DNA of 64,000 nucleotides from Campylobacter aviculae (GTDB taxonomy: Bacteria; Campylobacterota; Campylobacteria; Campylobacterales; Campylobacteraceae): the NCBI RefSeq assembly GCF_005406215.1, contig NZ_NXMA01000001.1:113419-177418 (forward strand), read 5' to 3'. The notes beneath the pieces are model-generated. The model saw nothing but the letters and a program-made list of their open reading frames with translations. It made no database searches and was not told where the DNA came from. Below are positions 26,847-37,348 of this stretch, one piece after another. The translations under genes were made by a program, and so were the position numbers. The stretch's first letter is position 1, and every line of letters starts with the position of its first letter.

Positions 26847-28241
26847 ATGAATCATATTTTAATTATAATTGATGGAATTTTAGCAAAGCATTTCTTAGAA
26901 AGGCTTTGTTTTGAAAAGGGATTGGGTTATTTTTTTACTATCGTTTGCCAGAATAAGGAAGAACTAAATATAAATAACGATTCTTTTGAAATACATTATT
27001 TTGATCCTACAAGCACTGCACGTTTTGAAGTAATCATAGGTAGAAATTTTAAACAAGCTTTTATTTATATGCAAGATGAGTTTGAAACAAGAAAGAGTTA
27101 TGAAGCTCTGCGTTTATTGGATATTAATTTAGAGATTGAAATTATGGATTTTTGGGGTTTAAATATTAATGATTCTCGTGTGAATTTGATTGATGCTAGG
27201 ATGACTTTAAGTCGCAGACTGATGAATTTTTTCCCAGATATTGCACTTACAGCTCAATACATAGGTCTTGGTGAAGGTGAGATTATGGAAGTAAAAATTC
27301 CCTCAGGATCTATTTTTGCTTATAGGCACATTAGCTCAATTCAGCAAAAAAGATGGCGTATAGTTTTAATTTATAGAAATTCAAAAATTTATTTTGTGAA
27401 ACCTAGTTTTGTTTTAGAACCCAACGATAGCATTTTAATCGTGGGAGATCCCGCAGTTCTTCAAAGTATTTTTCATAATATCAAAGATAAAGCAGGGCAA
27501 TTTCCTATTCCTTTTGGAAGTAATATTTTTACTTTGATTGATATGAAAAATATGAGTGAAAAAACTCAGGAAAACTTAATCAATACAACCTTACAGCTTG
27601 AAGAAAAGAGCAATGCAAAAAAAATTTTTATAAGAGTGATTAATCCTAAATTCGGTTTTATATTTAATAAACTTAAAGAGTTATTTTACAAAAGACAAGG
27701 GATATTTTTCGATTATTTTAATACTGATTTTAAAAACTTAAATTCTTTTTTGGAAAATAATGATATAGGTATGTTTATTACGGATAATAGGCATTTTGAA
27801 AAAGAAAAAAAGATATTATTTGATTTAAAAATTCCTATACTGAAAATAGGTGAGTGTAGTTTTGAAAGTTTAAAAGAATCGGTGATTTTAAGTTCCAATG
27901 AGAGTGAGCTTGAAAATAATGCCAATGTAATTACTGATTTTAGCAAACAGCTTGATTTTAATTTAACGCTTTATTATTACAATCCAAATTCACAAAATAT
28001 TAGTGATATGAAAGAATATTTTAGAAGTTTGGCTAAAATTTATGACAAGAATATTCAAATCATTCACAAAAGAGATGAAAATCCTATTTTAAATTTACAA
28101 TATCGTGATGATTTATTGCAGTTTGTAAGCTTTGAAGAAGAGCTTTTAAATGGAAATTTTAGCAAGAGTTTAAGCACTAATTTAAATAGACATTATGCAA
28201 AAATGAAACAAAATTATCAGCTTTTTATACCAGTTGAGTAG
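26847..28241 (+). CDS. TrkA-like (RCK) cytoplasmic protein, COG3400 type
   Basis: A 464-residue soluble protein. The N-terminus ([20 protein letters not shown]) is a degenerate Rossmann TrkA-N domain and the middle has a TrkA-C domain ([24 protein letters not shown] ... [17 protein letters not shown], seen as two stretches). The C-terminal half is weakly similar again. Such proteins gate potassium transporters by binding NAD or cyclic nucleotides, but no transporter gene is adjacent, so the partner is unknown. I start at the ATG preceded by GGAG at 26834-26837; an in-frame TTG lies five codons earlier. Confidence 0.75.
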   Translation: MNHILIIIDGILAKHFLERLCFEKGLGYFFTIVCQNKEELNINNDSFEIHYFDPTSTARFEVIIGRNFKQAFIYMQDEFETRKSYEALRLLDINLEIEIMDFWGLNINDSRVNLIDARMTLSRRLMNFFPDIALTAQYIGLGEGEIMEVKIPSGSIFAYRHISSIQQKRWRIVLIYRNSKIYFVKPSFVLEPNDSILIVGDPAVLQSIFHNIKDKAGQFPIPFGSNIFTLIDMKNMSEKTQENLINTTLQLEEKSNAKKIFIRVINPKFGFIFNKLKELFYKRQGIFFDYFNTDFKNLNSFLENNDIGMFITDNRHFEKEKKILFDLKIPILKIGECSFESLKESVILSSNESELENNANVITDFSKQLDFNLTLYYYNPNSQNISDMKEYFRSLAKIYDKNIQIIHKRDENPILNLQYRDDLLQFVSFEEELLNGNFSKSLSTNLNRHYAKMKQNYQLFIPVE

Positions 28242-28360
28242 GGTATTTCAAAAAATTAAGTATTGTAAAATTTTAACTGATAATTTATCATTTTTTTGAA
28301 CAAATTAATTTTTTTTCTAAAAAAACAAAAAGATTAAAATAATAATTAATCTGATTTTGT

Positions 28361-28366
28361 TAGAAT
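28361..28366 (+). promoter_or_regulatory. Probable aroB -10 box
   Basis: TAGAAT in the context TTTTGTTAGAATAGA, 29 bases before the aroB ATG, in an AT-rich spacer of about 150 bases. Confidence 0.45.
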
Positions 28367-28394
28367 AGATTTATAAAAATTAAAAAGTGAAAAA

Positions 28395-29450
28395 ATGCAA
28401 ATAAAAGTCAATTTAAAAGAAAATGCGTATCAAGTTTATATCGATGAGTTGGAAAATTTGGAATTTGATACTAAAGTTTTTATACTTTCAAATCCTAAAA
28501 TTTCAGGATTTCATCTAAAAAAATTACTCAATAAAATTAAAGCCAAAGAAATTTTTATCGCCACGATAAAGGATGGAGAAGAATATAAAAATTTAAACAC
28601 TATAGAAGAAATTCTAAATCAAATGTTTAATTCTAAGCTTGATAGAAAAAGTATTCTAATAAGCTTTGGTGGCGGAGTTATCAGCGATATGGGTGGCTTT
28701 GCAGCGAGTATTTATAAAAGAGGCATTGATTTTATCAATATCCCTACGACGCTTTTAGCTTGTGTTGATGCTGCTGTTGGAGGAAAAACTGGAATCAATA
28801 ATTCTTTTGGAAAAAATCTTATAGGCACTTTTTATCAACCAAAAGCTGTGTATTGTGAAAGTGAATTTTTAAGAACTTTAGGCGAAAGAGAATTGGCTGC
28901 TGGTATGGCAGAATTTATTAAAATGGCAGTGATATTTGATAAAGATTTGCTTGATTTTATAGAAAGTATGGATGAAAAAGCTTTTTTAAGCGCAAAATGT
29001 GAAAATGAAATTTTTTCCAAAATTATCGCTAAAAGCATAGAGCTTAAGGCTAAAGTGGTAGAGCAAGATGAAAAAGAAAACCATCTTAGAATGCTTTTAA
29101 ACTATGGTCATACTTTTGCTCACGTGATAGAAAATTTAACCAAATATAGCGTATATTTACACGGCGAAGCTGTGGCTATAGGTATGAATATGGCAAATCA
29201 TCTGGCTTTAAATTTAAGTCTTTTAAGTGAAAAAGAATGCGACAAAATTGAACAAATTTTAAAAAAATTTAATCTACCAACGCGATATAAGATTGATAAT
29301 GTCGAAGCTTTCTATGAAGCTTTTTTTATGGATAAGAAAAATTCTAACCGAAAATTAAATTTCATTTTAATCAATTCTTTAGGTAGAGGCTTGATTAAAG
29401 GCGATATTGATCCAAAGGATATCATTAAAACTTTAAAAGAATTCTCATGA
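28395..29450 (+). CDS. aroB: 3-dehydroquinate synthase
   Basis: 351 residues. Second shikimate-pathway step, converting DAHP to 3-dehydroquinate with NAD and a divalent metal. Motifs: [16 protein letters not shown] (NAD loop), [19 protein letters not shown], the metal ligands Glu in GMAEFIK and His in LNYGHTFAH and LHGEAVAIG. Slightly short but complete. It ends in an ATGA overlap with the channel gene. Confidence 0.96.
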   Translation: MQIKVNLKENAYQVYIDELENLEFDTKVFILSNPKISGFHLKKLLNKIKAKEIFIATIKDGEEYKNLNTIEEILNQMFNSKLDRKSILISFGGGVISDMGGFAASIYKRGIDFINIPTTLLACVDAAVGGKTGINNSFGKNLIGTFYQPKAVYCESEFLRTLGERELAAGMAEFIKMAVIFDKDLLDFIESMDEKAFLSAKCENEIFSKIIAKSIELKAKVVEQDEKENHLRMLLNYGHTFAHVIENLTKYSVYLHGEAVAIGMNMANHLALNLSLLSEKECDKIEQILKKFNLPTRYKIDNVEAFYEAFFMDKKNSNRKLNFILINSLGRGLIKGDIDPKDIIKTLKEFS

Positions 29451-30991
29451 AAAAAATTATTATTTTAGCTTTATTTTTTATCGCAGTTTTTGGAGATACT
29501 AATCGTACAAACAATATTAAAGAAAAAATTGATGCTTTAAATTCAATTATTAATGCAAGTATTTGGAATATTAGGTATGAGAATTTTATAAAATATCAAG
29601 GTATTAGTGATGAAATTGCTATCTTAAATTTAGAATTAAAAAAAAGTACAGATCTGCATACACAAGAAGAGATAAAACGAAAAATTAGCAATTTAAAAGA
29701 ACAATTGAACTTATTAAAAGAATATAAAGATTTAAATTTTGCACAAATTTTAAGTGCACCAAATAATATTGAAGTTTTACCAAAACTTACCAATCCCTTG
29801 GCTATTATTGGGGCTTTTTCTCATATAAAAAAATTAAAAGGAGAAAAAGAAGAATATATATCCAAATTTAATGAATTTAAAAATTTAGTCGATAAGATCA
29901 AGGAAAAAAATTTAAAACTTAAGGAATTGATTGAACTTGATCCAAATACTAAAAATATACAAGCTTTAAAAGAATCTGATCAAAAACTAGAAGAATTTGG
30001 GCAAATTTTAAATTTTATCAGCGTCTCTTATTCGGTTTATGAAAAAAAAATTGATGAAGAAATTACAAGAGTAAGTGCCGAAATTAAAGTACAAGGCTTA
30101 AGAGCGGTCAATATACTCATAGCAATTGTTTTGGTAGTTGCAATTGCTTTTGTACTTAAATTTATCGCTAGAAAATACATCAAAGATAATGAAAGATATT
30201 ATACTGCAACTAAAATTATTAATTTTATTAATATTAATATAATTTTACTCATCTTGTTGTTTGCTTATATAGAAAATATAAGTTATCTTGTAACCATACT
30301 CGGATTTGCTTCTGCGGGTTTAGCTATCGCTATGAAAGATATGTTTATGTCTATGCTTGGATGGTGCGTGATCGTTTTTGGCGGTAGTTTTAGAGTAGGT
30401 GATCGCATAAAAGTTTTTCAAAATGATACTACTTATGTGGGTGATATTATAGATATTTCTTTTTTAAGAATTACTCTTTATGAAGAGCTTACTCTTGAAA
30501 CTTATACTAAAAATCGCCGTAGCGGTCGTATTATTTTTATACCAAATAATTATGTTTTTACAAATTTATTGGCTAATTATACTCATCATGGTATGAAAAC
30601 TATCCTTGATGGTATCGATATTAATATAAGCTTTGATAGCAATATTGATAAAGCCCAAGAGATAGTGGAGAATATTGTAACTCATCATGCAAAAAAATAC
30701 ACAGAGCTTGCAAGAAAAACTATGTATCGTTTGCAAGATGAATATAGCATTAAAAATCCTAAAGTGGAACCTAGATTTTTTGTATTTTTTGAGCATTGGG
30801 GAATGAGAATTTCTGCTTGGTATATGACAAATTCTTACGCAGCTTTAGTTCTTAGAAGTACAATTAGTAAAGAAATTATTAAAGAGTTTAAAAAACACAG
30901 CGACATAAAAATCGCCTATCCAACACAAAATTTATATTTGGATAAAATGAATTTAAGTCATAAGACTAAAGATTTTTCCATAAAGGAATAA
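29447..30991 (+). CDS. MscS-family mechanosensitive channel
   Basis: 514 residues. A signal peptide ([13 protein letters not shown]), then about 180 residues of periplasmic coiled coil, three membrane helices from about residue 215, and the MscS pore and beta domain ([14 protein letters not shown]...[19 protein letters not shown]). It is longer than E. coli MscS because of the periplasmic extension, as in the YnaI/YbdG-like or MscK-like classes. It would release osmolytes on hypo-osmotic shock. Coupled to aroB by a four-base overlap. Confidence 0.88.
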   Translation: MKKIIILALFFIAVFGDTNRTNNIKEKIDALNSIINASIWNIRYENFIKYQGISDEIAILNLELKKSTDLHTQEEIKRKISNLKEQLNLLKEYKDLNFAQILSAPNNIEVLPKLTNPLAIIGAFSHIKKLKGEKEEYISKFNEFKNLVDKIKEKNLKLKELIELDPNTKNIQALKESDQKLEEFGQILNFISVSYSVYEKKIDEEITRVSAEIKVQGLRAVNILIAIVLVVAIAFVLKFIARKYIKDNERYYTATKIINFININIILLILLFAYIENISYLVTILGFASAGLAIAMKDMFMSMLGWCVIVFGGSFRVGDRIKVFQNDTTYVGDIIDISFLRITLYEELTLETYTKNRRSGRIIFIPNNYVFTNLLANYTHHGMKTILDGIDINISFDSNIDKAQEIVENIVTHHAKKYTELARKTMYRLQDEYSIKNPKVEPRFFVFFEHWGMRISAWYMTNSYAALVLRSTISKEIIKEFKKHSDIKIAYPTQNLYLDKMNLSHKTKDFSIKE

Positions 30992-30994
30992 AGA

Positions 30995-32242
30995 TTGAAA
31001 GAAAAAGTTTTTTTTAAAACCTTTGGATGTAGAACAAATATTTATGATACAGAGCTTTTAAAACGTTATGTGAAAGATTTTGAAATCACTAATGATGAAA
31101 AAGAAGCACAAATTGTAGTTGTAAATTCCTGCACGGTTACAAATGGAGCTGATAGTGGGATAAAATCGTATATCAATACCATGAAAAAACAAGGAGTCAA
31201 AGTCATACTTACAGGATGTGGGGCTGTGAGCAAAGGAAAAGAGCTTTTAGAGCAAAAGCAGGTTTTTGGAGTGCTAGGAGCGTCTAATAAAGATAAAATC
31301 AATGAATTTTTAAACGCAAAAACAAGTTTTTATGAGCTTGGAAATTTAAATTTTATCGATAAAGATATCGTTTGTGAGTATGAAAACCACACTAAAGCCT
31401 TTGTTAAAATTCAAGAAGGATGCGATTTTGCGTGTTCATATTGCATCATACCTAGTGTAAGGGGCAAATCAAGAAGTGTAGAAGAAAAAGATCTTTTAAA
31501 ACAAGTAGAAATTCTTGCACAAAATGGTTATTCTGAAATCGTTTTAACAGGAACTAATATAGGATCTTATGGTATAAAAAACGGCACAACGCTAGGAAAA
31601 CTTTTGCAAAAAATGGGAAAAATTTCAGGGATAAAGCGTATAAGGCTTGGCAGTTTAGAACCTGCACAAATTGATGAAAGTTTTTTAGAAATTTTAGATG
31701 AGGCTTGGATCGAAAAGCATTTGCATATTGCTTTACAACACACGAGTGAAAAAATGCTACGCATTATGAGAAGGCGTTCGCATACTGATAATGATTTAAA
31801 ACTTTTTAATTTTATAGCAAACAAGGGTTTTGCCTTAGGGACTGATTTTATAGTAGGCCATCCTGGAGAAAATGAACAAATATGGAGTGAAGCTTTAAAT
31901 CATTTTAAAAATTTCCCACTCACTCACATACACGCTTTTATTTTTAGCCCTAGAAACAATACTCATTCAGCCACTATGAAAGAAGATCTTGTTAGTGGTG
32001 ATGTGGCTAAGGAAAGATTGAATCTTTTAAAGGATATCGTAGAAAAAAATAATTATGAATTTAGAAAAAAAAATAAAGTTCCGCTTGAAATTTTAGTCGA
32101 AACTCAAAAAGATGGCGTTTTTGAAGGTTATGATCAATTTTTTAATAAAATAAAAATAAAAAGCGAACAAGATATAACTAAAGAATGGTTGCTAATAAAC
32201 CGATATGAAGTGCAAGAAAAATATAATTTTTCAAATTTGTAA
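30995..32242 (+). CDS. mtaB: tRNA t6A37 methylthiotransferase MtaB
   Basis: 415-residue radical-SAM enzyme of the MiaB family. The UPF0004 domain holds Cys12, Cys46 and Cys75; the radical cluster motif is C143-DFA-C147-SY-C150. The remaining TIM barrel ends with a TRAM-like tail (EILVETQKDGVFEGYDQFF). Sequence pattern FKTFGCRTNIYDTELL fits MtaB rather than MiaB or RimO. It starts with TTG three bases after the channel gene. Product: ms2t6A at position 37 of ANN-reading tRNAs. Confidence 0.85.
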   Translation: MKEKVFFKTFGCRTNIYDTELLKRYVKDFEITNDEKEAQIVVVNSCTVTNGADSGIKSYINTMKKQGVKVILTGCGAVSKGKELLEQKQVFGVLGASNKDKINEFLNAKTSFYELGNLNFIDKDIVCEYENHTKAFVKIQEGCDFACSYCIIPSVRGKSRSVEEKDLLKQVEILAQNGYSEIVLTGTNIGSYGIKNGTTLGKLLQKMGKISGIKRIRLGSLEPAQIDESFLEILDEAWIEKHLHIALQHTSEKMLRIMRRRSHTDNDLKLFNFIANKGFALGTDFIVGHPGENEQIWSEALNHFKNFPLTHIHAFIFSPRNNTHSATMKEDLVSGDVAKERLNLLKDIVEKNNYEFRKKNKVPLEILVETQKDGVFEGYDQFFNKIKIKSEQDITKEWLLINRYEVQEKYNFSNL

Positions 32243-32251
32243 GGTTGAAAA

Positions 32252-33853
32252 ATGAAAAATAAAAAAATCATACTCGTATCTTTTATAATTTTGTGCGTAC
32301 TTTTTGGAATTTTATACGTCAAAAACGAACCAGAATATATTGATGAAAATCTTTATCAAGGTTTATTAAGTGAAAATTTGATTCAAAAAGCCGTCATTGA
32401 TGATGAAAAAATTTTATTAAAAACTAAAGAAGGAAATTATGCTATTATAAAAGATGGCATCGATCTAAAAACCCTTTTAGCTAAAGTTCCAGTAGAAATA
32501 AAAAAAGATAATACCTTGTGGATATTTTTTATTGCGATTGTTATTTTTATCATTCTTTTTTTAATCTTAGCTTTTATTCGCAAAAAAGAATTTTCTAAAT
32601 ATCCAATTTCATCTAAAAAAACTCAAACACAAACTTCGATTGCGAATTTAGAATCAAATATAAAGCCTGTCATTTCCAGTATTACTTTCGATGATGTTGC
32701 AGGCGTAGATGAAGTAAAAATGGAATTGAGCGAATTGGTGGATTTTTTACAAAATTCCAAAAAATACAAAGAATTTGGTGTAAAAATGCCCAAAGGGGTT
32801 TTGATGGTTGGTCCTCCAGGGGTAGGAAAAACTCTTATAGCCAAAGCCGTTGCAGGGGAAGCAGGAGTTCCCTTTTTTTATCAAAGTGGATCTAGTTTTG
32901 TAGAAATTTATGTTGGAATGGGTGCTAAAAGAGTTAGGGAGCTTTTTTCTAAAGCTAAAATGATGGCACCAAGCATTATTTTTATCGATGAAATCGATGC
33001 CGTGGGTAAAGCAAGAGGTGAGATGTCAAACGTTGAAAGAGATAGCACCTTAAATCAACTTTTAACTCAAATGGATGGCTTTGAGGACAATAACGGCGTT
33101 ATCGTTATAGCCGCTACCAATAAAATAGAGCTTATGGATCCGGCTTTATTGCGTTCAGGGCGTTTTGACAGACGTATTTTTTTATCCTTGCCTGATTTTA
33201 AAGATAGACTTAAAATCTTAGAAATTTATATGAAAGGCAAAAGCAATAATGTTGATTTAAGCAAAATTGCTAAAGCAAGTGTTGGTTTTAGTGGAGCAGG
33301 GCTTGAAACTTTAGTTAATGAAGCGGCAATTAATGCCTTAAGAAGAAATAGTACTTTAGTTGAAGAAAATGACTTTTATGCCGTGTTAAATAAAGTTCTT
33401 GTAGGTAAAAAGAAAATTTTAACTTTTAATGATGAGGAAAAGAAAATTCAAGCTACTTATCAAGCGGCTAAGGCATTAAGCGCGTATTATTTTGATATAG
33501 GATTTGAAAAATTCACTCTCATTGAAGATCGCTTTAAAGAATATGAAAAAAATATCAGATCCAAATCCGAACTTATCAATCGTATCAAGGTTTATTTATC
33601 CGGTTCTAGAGCCATGAATTTAATTTATAATGAGACTTATACAAACTCACAAAATGATTTTTTAAAGATCAAAGAATTGCTAGAATATATGATCAATTTT
33701 GATATGATAGAAGAGGCCAATTTGGACGAATATAAAAAGGAAGTGGATGAATTTTTATCTTCTATGAAAGAAAAAATTTTAAAACTATCAGAACTTCTTC
33801 TTGATCAAGAAAAAATCGAATACAAAGATATCAAACTTTTCATGCAAATTTAA
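32252..33853 (+). CDS. FtsH-like membrane AAA+ ATPase with inactive protease site
   Basis: 533 residues in FtsH layout: a helix at residues 5-23, a short periplasmic segment, a second helix at 89-109, then an AAA+ domain with Walker A GPPGVGKT (187-194), Walker B IIFIDEID (242-249), ISAATN-type sensor IVIAATN and arginine fingers RSGRFDRR. The zinc-protease motif HEAGH is replaced by Y403-Q-A-A-K407, so both metal-binding histidines and the catalytic glutamate are lost, although the rest of the domain is still recognisable. ATPase and unfoldase activity are likely; proteolysis is not. C. jejuni has the same type of protein after mtaB (Cj1005c, from memory) besides true FtsH. It could be a regulator or partner of FtsH, or a membrane-protein chaperone. 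Confidence 0.88.
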   Translation: MKNKKIILVSFIILCVLFGILYVKNEPEYIDENLYQGLLSENLIQKAVIDDEKILLKTKEGNYAIIKDGIDLKTLLAKVPVEIKKDNTLWIFFIAIVIFIILFLILAFIRKKEFSKYPISSKKTQTQTSIANLESNIKPVISSITFDDVAGVDEVKMELSELVDFLQNSKKYKEFGVKMPKGVLMVGPPGVGKTLIAKAVAGEAGVPFFYQSGSSFVEIYVGMGAKRVRELFSKAKMMAPSIIFIDEIDAVGKARGEMSNVERDSTLNQLLTQMDGFEDNNGVIVIAATNKIELMDPALLRSGRFDRRIFLSLPDFKDRLKILEIYMKGKSNNVDLSKIAKASVGFSGAGLETLVNEAAINALRRNSTLVEENDFYAVLNKVLVGKKKILTFNDEEKKIQATYQAAKALSAYYFDIGFEKFTLIEDRFKEYEKNIRSKSELINRIKVYLSGSRAMNLIYNETYTNSQNDFLKIKELLEYMINFDMIEEANLDEYKKEVDEFLSSMKEKILKLSELLLDQEKIEYKDIKLFMQI

Positions 33854-33866
33854 TTTTAAAATTCAC

Positions 33867-33899
33867 AACACATTGAAATTTTTATATTTTCAATGTGTT
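33867..33899 (+). terminator. Terminator-like hairpin after the FtsH-like gene
   Basis: A perfect 12-bp stem (AACACATTGAAA / TTTCAATGTGTT) with a nine-base AT loop, 14 bases after the stop. The U-tract after it is weak (CTTATAAATT). Confidence 0.6.
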
Positions 33900-33994
33900 C
33901 TTATAAATTGATAAAATATATTATATAATTCTAACTCATAAAACTTTAGTTATATAGACTAAATTAAATTAAGTAAATTTTTTTATATATATAC

Positions 33995-34024
33995 TTGACA
34001 AAATAACACTCAAAGTTGTATAAT
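33995..34024 (+). promoter_or_regulatory. Near-consensus sigma-70 promoter of hrcA-grpE-dnaK
   Basis: TTGACA (33995-34000), 18 bases, then TATAAT (34019-34024). Both hexamers are perfect, rare in Campylobacter where -35 boxes are usually absent. The upstream DNA is an AT run. Confidence 0.85.
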
Positions 34025-34028
34025 ACAT

Positions 34029-34054
34029 TTAGCAATTAAAAAAGAGAGTGCTAA
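34029..34054 (+). promoter_or_regulatory. CIRCE-like HrcA operator
   Basis: Inverted repeat TTAGCA (34029-34034) and TGCTAA (34049-34054). The right arm GAGTGCTAA is perfect CIRCE; the left arm TTAGCAATT matches TTAGCACTC at seven of nine, and the spacer is eight rather than nine bases. It overlaps the transcription start just below the -10, so HrcA would autorepress. Confidence 0.75.
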
Positions 34055-34071
34055 TTTAAAGAAAGGAAGTC

Positions 34072-34866
34072 ATGAAAAATCACGATAAAAAAGGTTTGAT
34101 TTTAGATTCTATTATCGAAACTTATTTATTAGATAATGTTCCTATAGGTTCTAGTGAGCTTAATTTAAATTTATGCATTCCAGCATCGACTATACGTGTT
34201 TATTTGAAAAGATTGAGTGATGAAGGATTGATCACTCAACTTCATATAAGCAGTGGTAGAATTCCAACTGTTTTAACGATGCAAAATTATTGGCAGAGTT
34301 TTTGGAAAGAGAGTCAAAATGAAAGCGTGATAAATATAACAAATGAAGATTTTTTAAAAGAACTAAGCAAGGAATTTGAAATTTATTGCTTGATTTATGG
34401 AGGCAGAAATTTAATCTTAAAAGAAATTTTTAATCTCAATGCTAAATTTATAGTTTTGGATTTTAAAGAAGAAGAACTTGTATTAAAATACACCAAAGAG
34501 GCTTGGGAATTTTTAAAAACCTTAATCGGTTTTGATCTTTTTAGCATAGAAAATATAGCCTTGAAAGTTTCTTTCATCGAGCTTGTAGAAAAGATCACTT
34601 GTTTAAGACAAAATTTAGTTTATTACAGAAGCAACGAAGAAAGAGCTTACCAAATTTATCAAAACGATGAATTTGTTAAGCTCTTAGATTGCGGTGTGCA
34701 TCATTATTTTAAGGACAGCTTAGAATTTGAACCTTTGTTTAAAGAAGGTTTTATGGGGCTTAAAGTAGATGGGCAATTTTTGGGCGAAGATGTAAATATT
34801 ATCTTAGCGGGTAGTGTTTATACGGATTATAAAAAAATATTAAAACAAATAAAGGAGGCAGCGTGA
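34072..34866 (+). CDS. hrcA: Heat-inducible transcription repressor HrcA
   Basis: 264 residues. N-terminal winged helix ([23 protein letters not shown] ... [28 protein letters not shown] read in parts) binds the CIRCE element directly upstream. The C-terminal HrcA domain is shorter than in Gram-positives (about 340 residues total), as usual for epsilonproteobacteria. It ends in a GTGA overlap with grpE. It should repress this operon and groESL until misfolded protein titrates GroEL. Confidence 0.92.
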   Translation: MKNHDKKGLILDSIIETYLLDNVPIGSSELNLNLCIPASTIRVYLKRLSDEGLITQLHISSGRIPTVLTMQNYWQSFWKESQNESVINITNEDFLKELSKEFEIYCLIYGGRNLILKEIFNLNAKFIVLDFKEEELVLKYTKEAWEFLKTLIGFDLFSIENIALKVSFIELVEKITCLRQNLVYYRSNEERAYQIYQNDEFVKLLDCGVHHYFKDSLEFEPLFKEGFMGLKVDGQFLGEDVNIILAGSVYTDYKKILKQIKEAA

Positions 34867-35390
34867 GCGAACAAAAGCAAGAAGTCGAAAACGAAAATTC
34901 ACAAGATTGCGAAAATGTGCAAGAAGAAAATACATGCAATGAAGAAAATGAACAGGATAAATTGCAAAAAGAATTCGATGAATTAAAAGATAGATATATG
35001 CGTGCAAACGCTGAATTTGAAAATATCAAAAAAAGAATGGAAAAAGAAAAAATCACTGCAATGCTTTATGCCAATGAAAGCTTTGCGAAAGATTTGCTTG
35101 ATGTTTTAGACGCTTTAGAGGCGGCTTTAAACGTTGAAGCAAGTGATGAAATCAGTTTAAAAATCAAAGAAGGAGTGCAAAATACTTTAGATTTGTTTGT
35201 TAAAAAACTTGAAAAAAATGGTATCAAAACCATAGAGGAATTAAAAGATTTTGATCCTAATTTACACGAAGCGATGTTTCATGTAGATAGTGCGGATCAT
35301 GAAAGCGGAGGTATCGTGCAGGTTTTACAAAAAGGATATAAAATTAACGATCGCGTGATACGTCCAACAAAGGTAAGTGTAGCAAAATAA
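34863..35390 (+). CDS. grpE: Nucleotide exchange factor GrpE
   Basis: 175 residues. Acidic N-terminus, long coiled coil ([30 protein letters not shown], in parts), and the beta-domain ending [18 protein letters not shown]. It releases ADP from DnaK. GTG start inside the hrcA stop, with GGAGG upstream. Length normal. Confidence 0.96.
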   Translation: MSEQKQEVENENSQDCENVQEENTCNEENEQDKLQKEFDELKDRYMRANAEFENIKKRMEKEKITAMLYANESFAKDLLDVLDALEAALNVEASDEISLKIKEGVQNTLDLFVKKLEKNGIKTIEELKDFDPNLHEAMFHVDSADHESGGIVQVLQKGYKINDRVIRPTKVSVAK

Positions 35391-35412
35391 ATTATAATTG
35401 AAAGGATAAAAA

Positions 35413-37281
35413 ATGAGTAAAGTTATAGGTATAGATTTAGGAACAACCAATTCTTGCGTTTCTGTTTATGAACGTGGCGAAAGTAAAGTAATCCCAAATA
35501 AAGAAGGTAAAAACACAACTCCTTCAGTGGTTGCTTTTACAGATAAGGGTGAAATTTTAGTTGGAGATAGTGCAAAGCGTCAAGCTGTGACTAATCCTGA
35601 AAAAACTATATATTCTATAAAAAGAATTATGGGTTTGATGATCAATGAAGAAGCAGCTAAAGAAGCTAAAAGCAGACTTCCTTACCACATCACTGAAAGA
35701 AATGGAGCTTGTGCGATCGAGATTGCAGGAAAAATTTATACTCCACAAGAAATTTCAGCGAAAGTTTTGATGAAATTAAAAGAAGATGCGGAAGCTTTTT
35801 TGGGTGAAACTGTAGTGGATGCGGTTATTACTGTTCCTGCTTATTTTAACGACGCGCAAAGAAAGGCAACTAAAGAAGCTGGAACCATTGCAGGACTTAA
35901 CGTTTTAAGGATTATCAATGAGCCAACAGCAGCAGCTTTAGCGTATGGACTTGATAAAAAAGATAGTGAAAAAATCGTTGTTTATGATCTAGGTGGTGGT
36001 ACATTTGACGTTACTGTGCTTGAAACAGGCGATAACGTAGTGGAAGTTTTATCAACTGGCGGTAATGCTTTCTTAGGTGGGGATGATTTTGATAACAAAT
36101 TAATCGATTTTCTTGCAAGTGAATTTAAAAATGAAACAGGAATCGATCTTAAAAATGATGTAATGGCTTTACAACGTTTAAAAGAAGCGGCTGAAAACGC
36201 CAAAAAAGAACTTAGCTCAGCTAATGAAACTAACATCAACTTGCCATTTATCACAGCGGATGCAAGTGGCCCAAAACACTTAACAAAAACCATCACTAGA
36301 GCTAAATTTGAAAGTATGATTGAAAGTTTAGTGGCTGAAACCATCACTAAAATCAATGAAGTGGTTGATGATGCAGGGCTTAAAAAAGATGAAATTAAAG
36401 AAATCGTTATGGTAGGGGGATCTACTCGCGTTCCTTTAGTACAAGAAGAAGTTAAAAAAGCTTTTGGAAAAGATCTTAACAAATCTGTAAATCCTGATGA
36501 AGTTGTGGCTATTGGTGCAGCGATCCAAGGTGCGGTTATAAAAGGTGATGTTAAAGACGTGCTTTTACTTGACGTGACTCCACTTTCTTTGGGTATCGAA
36601 ACTCTAGGCGGTGTGATGACTAAGATTATAGAAAAAGGCACAACCATTCCAACTAAAAAAGAGCAAATTTTCTCAACCGCAGAAGACAATCAAAGTGCTG
36701 TAACCATCAATGTTTTACAAGGTGAAAGAGAATTCAGCCGTGACAATAAATCTTTAGGAAATTTCAATCTTGAAGGAATTCCACCAGCACCACGCGGTAT
36801 GCCACAAATTGAGGTGACTTTTGATATCGATGCAAATGGTATTTTAACCGTTTCTGCTAAAGATAAAGCAACAGGCAAAGCGCAAGAAATCAAAATCACA
36901 GGTTCAAGTGGCTTGAGTGAAGAAGAAATCGATAAAATGGTAAAAGATGCAGAACTTCACAAAGAAGAAGACAAAAAACGCAAAGAAGCTGTAGATGCAA
37001 GAAATGCAGCCGATAGCTTAGCACATCAAGTTGAAAAATCTTTAAGTGAGCTTGGGGAAAAAGTTCCAGAAGATGAAAAAGCAAAAATACAAAAAGCTTT
37101 AGATGAGTTAAGAGAGACTTTGAAAAATGAAAATTCAAGCAAAGAAGAAATCGAAAGCAAAATGAAAGCTTTAAGCGAAGTTTCTCACAAATTAGCTGAA
37201 AATATGTATAAAAAAGACGACGCACAAGCTAACGATAAAAAGAAAAAAGACGACGATGTTATCGACGCTGAAGTAGAATAA
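35413..37281 (+). CDS. dnaK: Chaperone protein DnaK (Hsp70)
   Basis: 622 residues, complete. N-terminal actin-like ATPase with [27 protein letters not shown] and the linker [19 protein letters not shown], then the substrate-binding domain and helical lid, ending [10 protein letters not shown]. Works with GrpE and a DnaJ that is not in this window. Its codon use looks richer in GC than neighbours, consistent with high expression. A strong terminator follows. Confidence 0.98.
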   Translation: MSKVIGIDLGTTNSCVSVYERGESKVIPNKEGKNTTPSVVAFTDKGEILVGDSAKRQAVTNPEKTIYSIKRIMGLMINEEAAKEAKSRLPYHITERNGACAIEIAGKIYTPQEISAKVLMKLKEDAEAFLGETVVDAVITVPAYFNDAQRKATKEAGTIAGLNVLRIINEPTAAALAYGLDKKDSEKIVVYDLGGGTFDVTVLETGDNVVEVLSTGGNAFLGGDDFDNKLIDFLASEFKNETGIDLKNDVMALQRLKEAAENAKKELSSANETNINLPFITADASGPKHLTKTITRAKFESMIESLVAETITKINEVVDDAGLKKDEIKEIVMVGGSTRVPLVQEEVKKAFGKDLNKSVNPDEVVAIGAAIQGAVIKGDVKDVLLLDVTPLSLGIETLGGVMTKIIEKGTTIPTKKEQIFSTAEDNQSAVTINVLQGEREFSRDNKSLGNFNLEGIPPAPRGMPQIEVTFDIDANGILTVSAKDKATGKAQEIKITGSSGLSEEEIDKMVKDAELHKEEDKKRKEAVDARNAADSLAHQVEKSLSELGEKVPEDEKAKIQKALDELRETLKNENSSKEEIESKMKALSEVSHKLAENMYKKDDAQANDKKKKDDDVIDAEVE

Positions 37282-37300
37282 TTCTTTCTTTTATCTTCAT

Positions 37301-37330
37301 GCCAAGCTATTTTTAGCTTGGCTTTAAAAT
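37301..37330 (+). terminator. Rho-independent terminator after dnaK
   Basis: A perfect 9-bp stem GCCAAGCTA/TAGCTTGGC with a TTTT loop, then TTTAAAAT. It is 20 bases after the stop and is one of the clearest terminators in the window. Confidence 0.85.
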
Positions 37331-37348
37331 TCTAAAGGATAAATAAAT

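Noticed and set aside
26814..26855. Upstream start for tgt (14 extra codons)
   Set aside because: Residues before [10 protein letters not shown] are not part of the family, and the TrkA-like gene's ribosome site and start lie in the same DNA.
35982..36689. Long minus-strand open frame (235 codons) inside dnaK
   Set aside because: Antisense shadow of a highly expressed gene; no ribosome site, and the residues show no family pattern.
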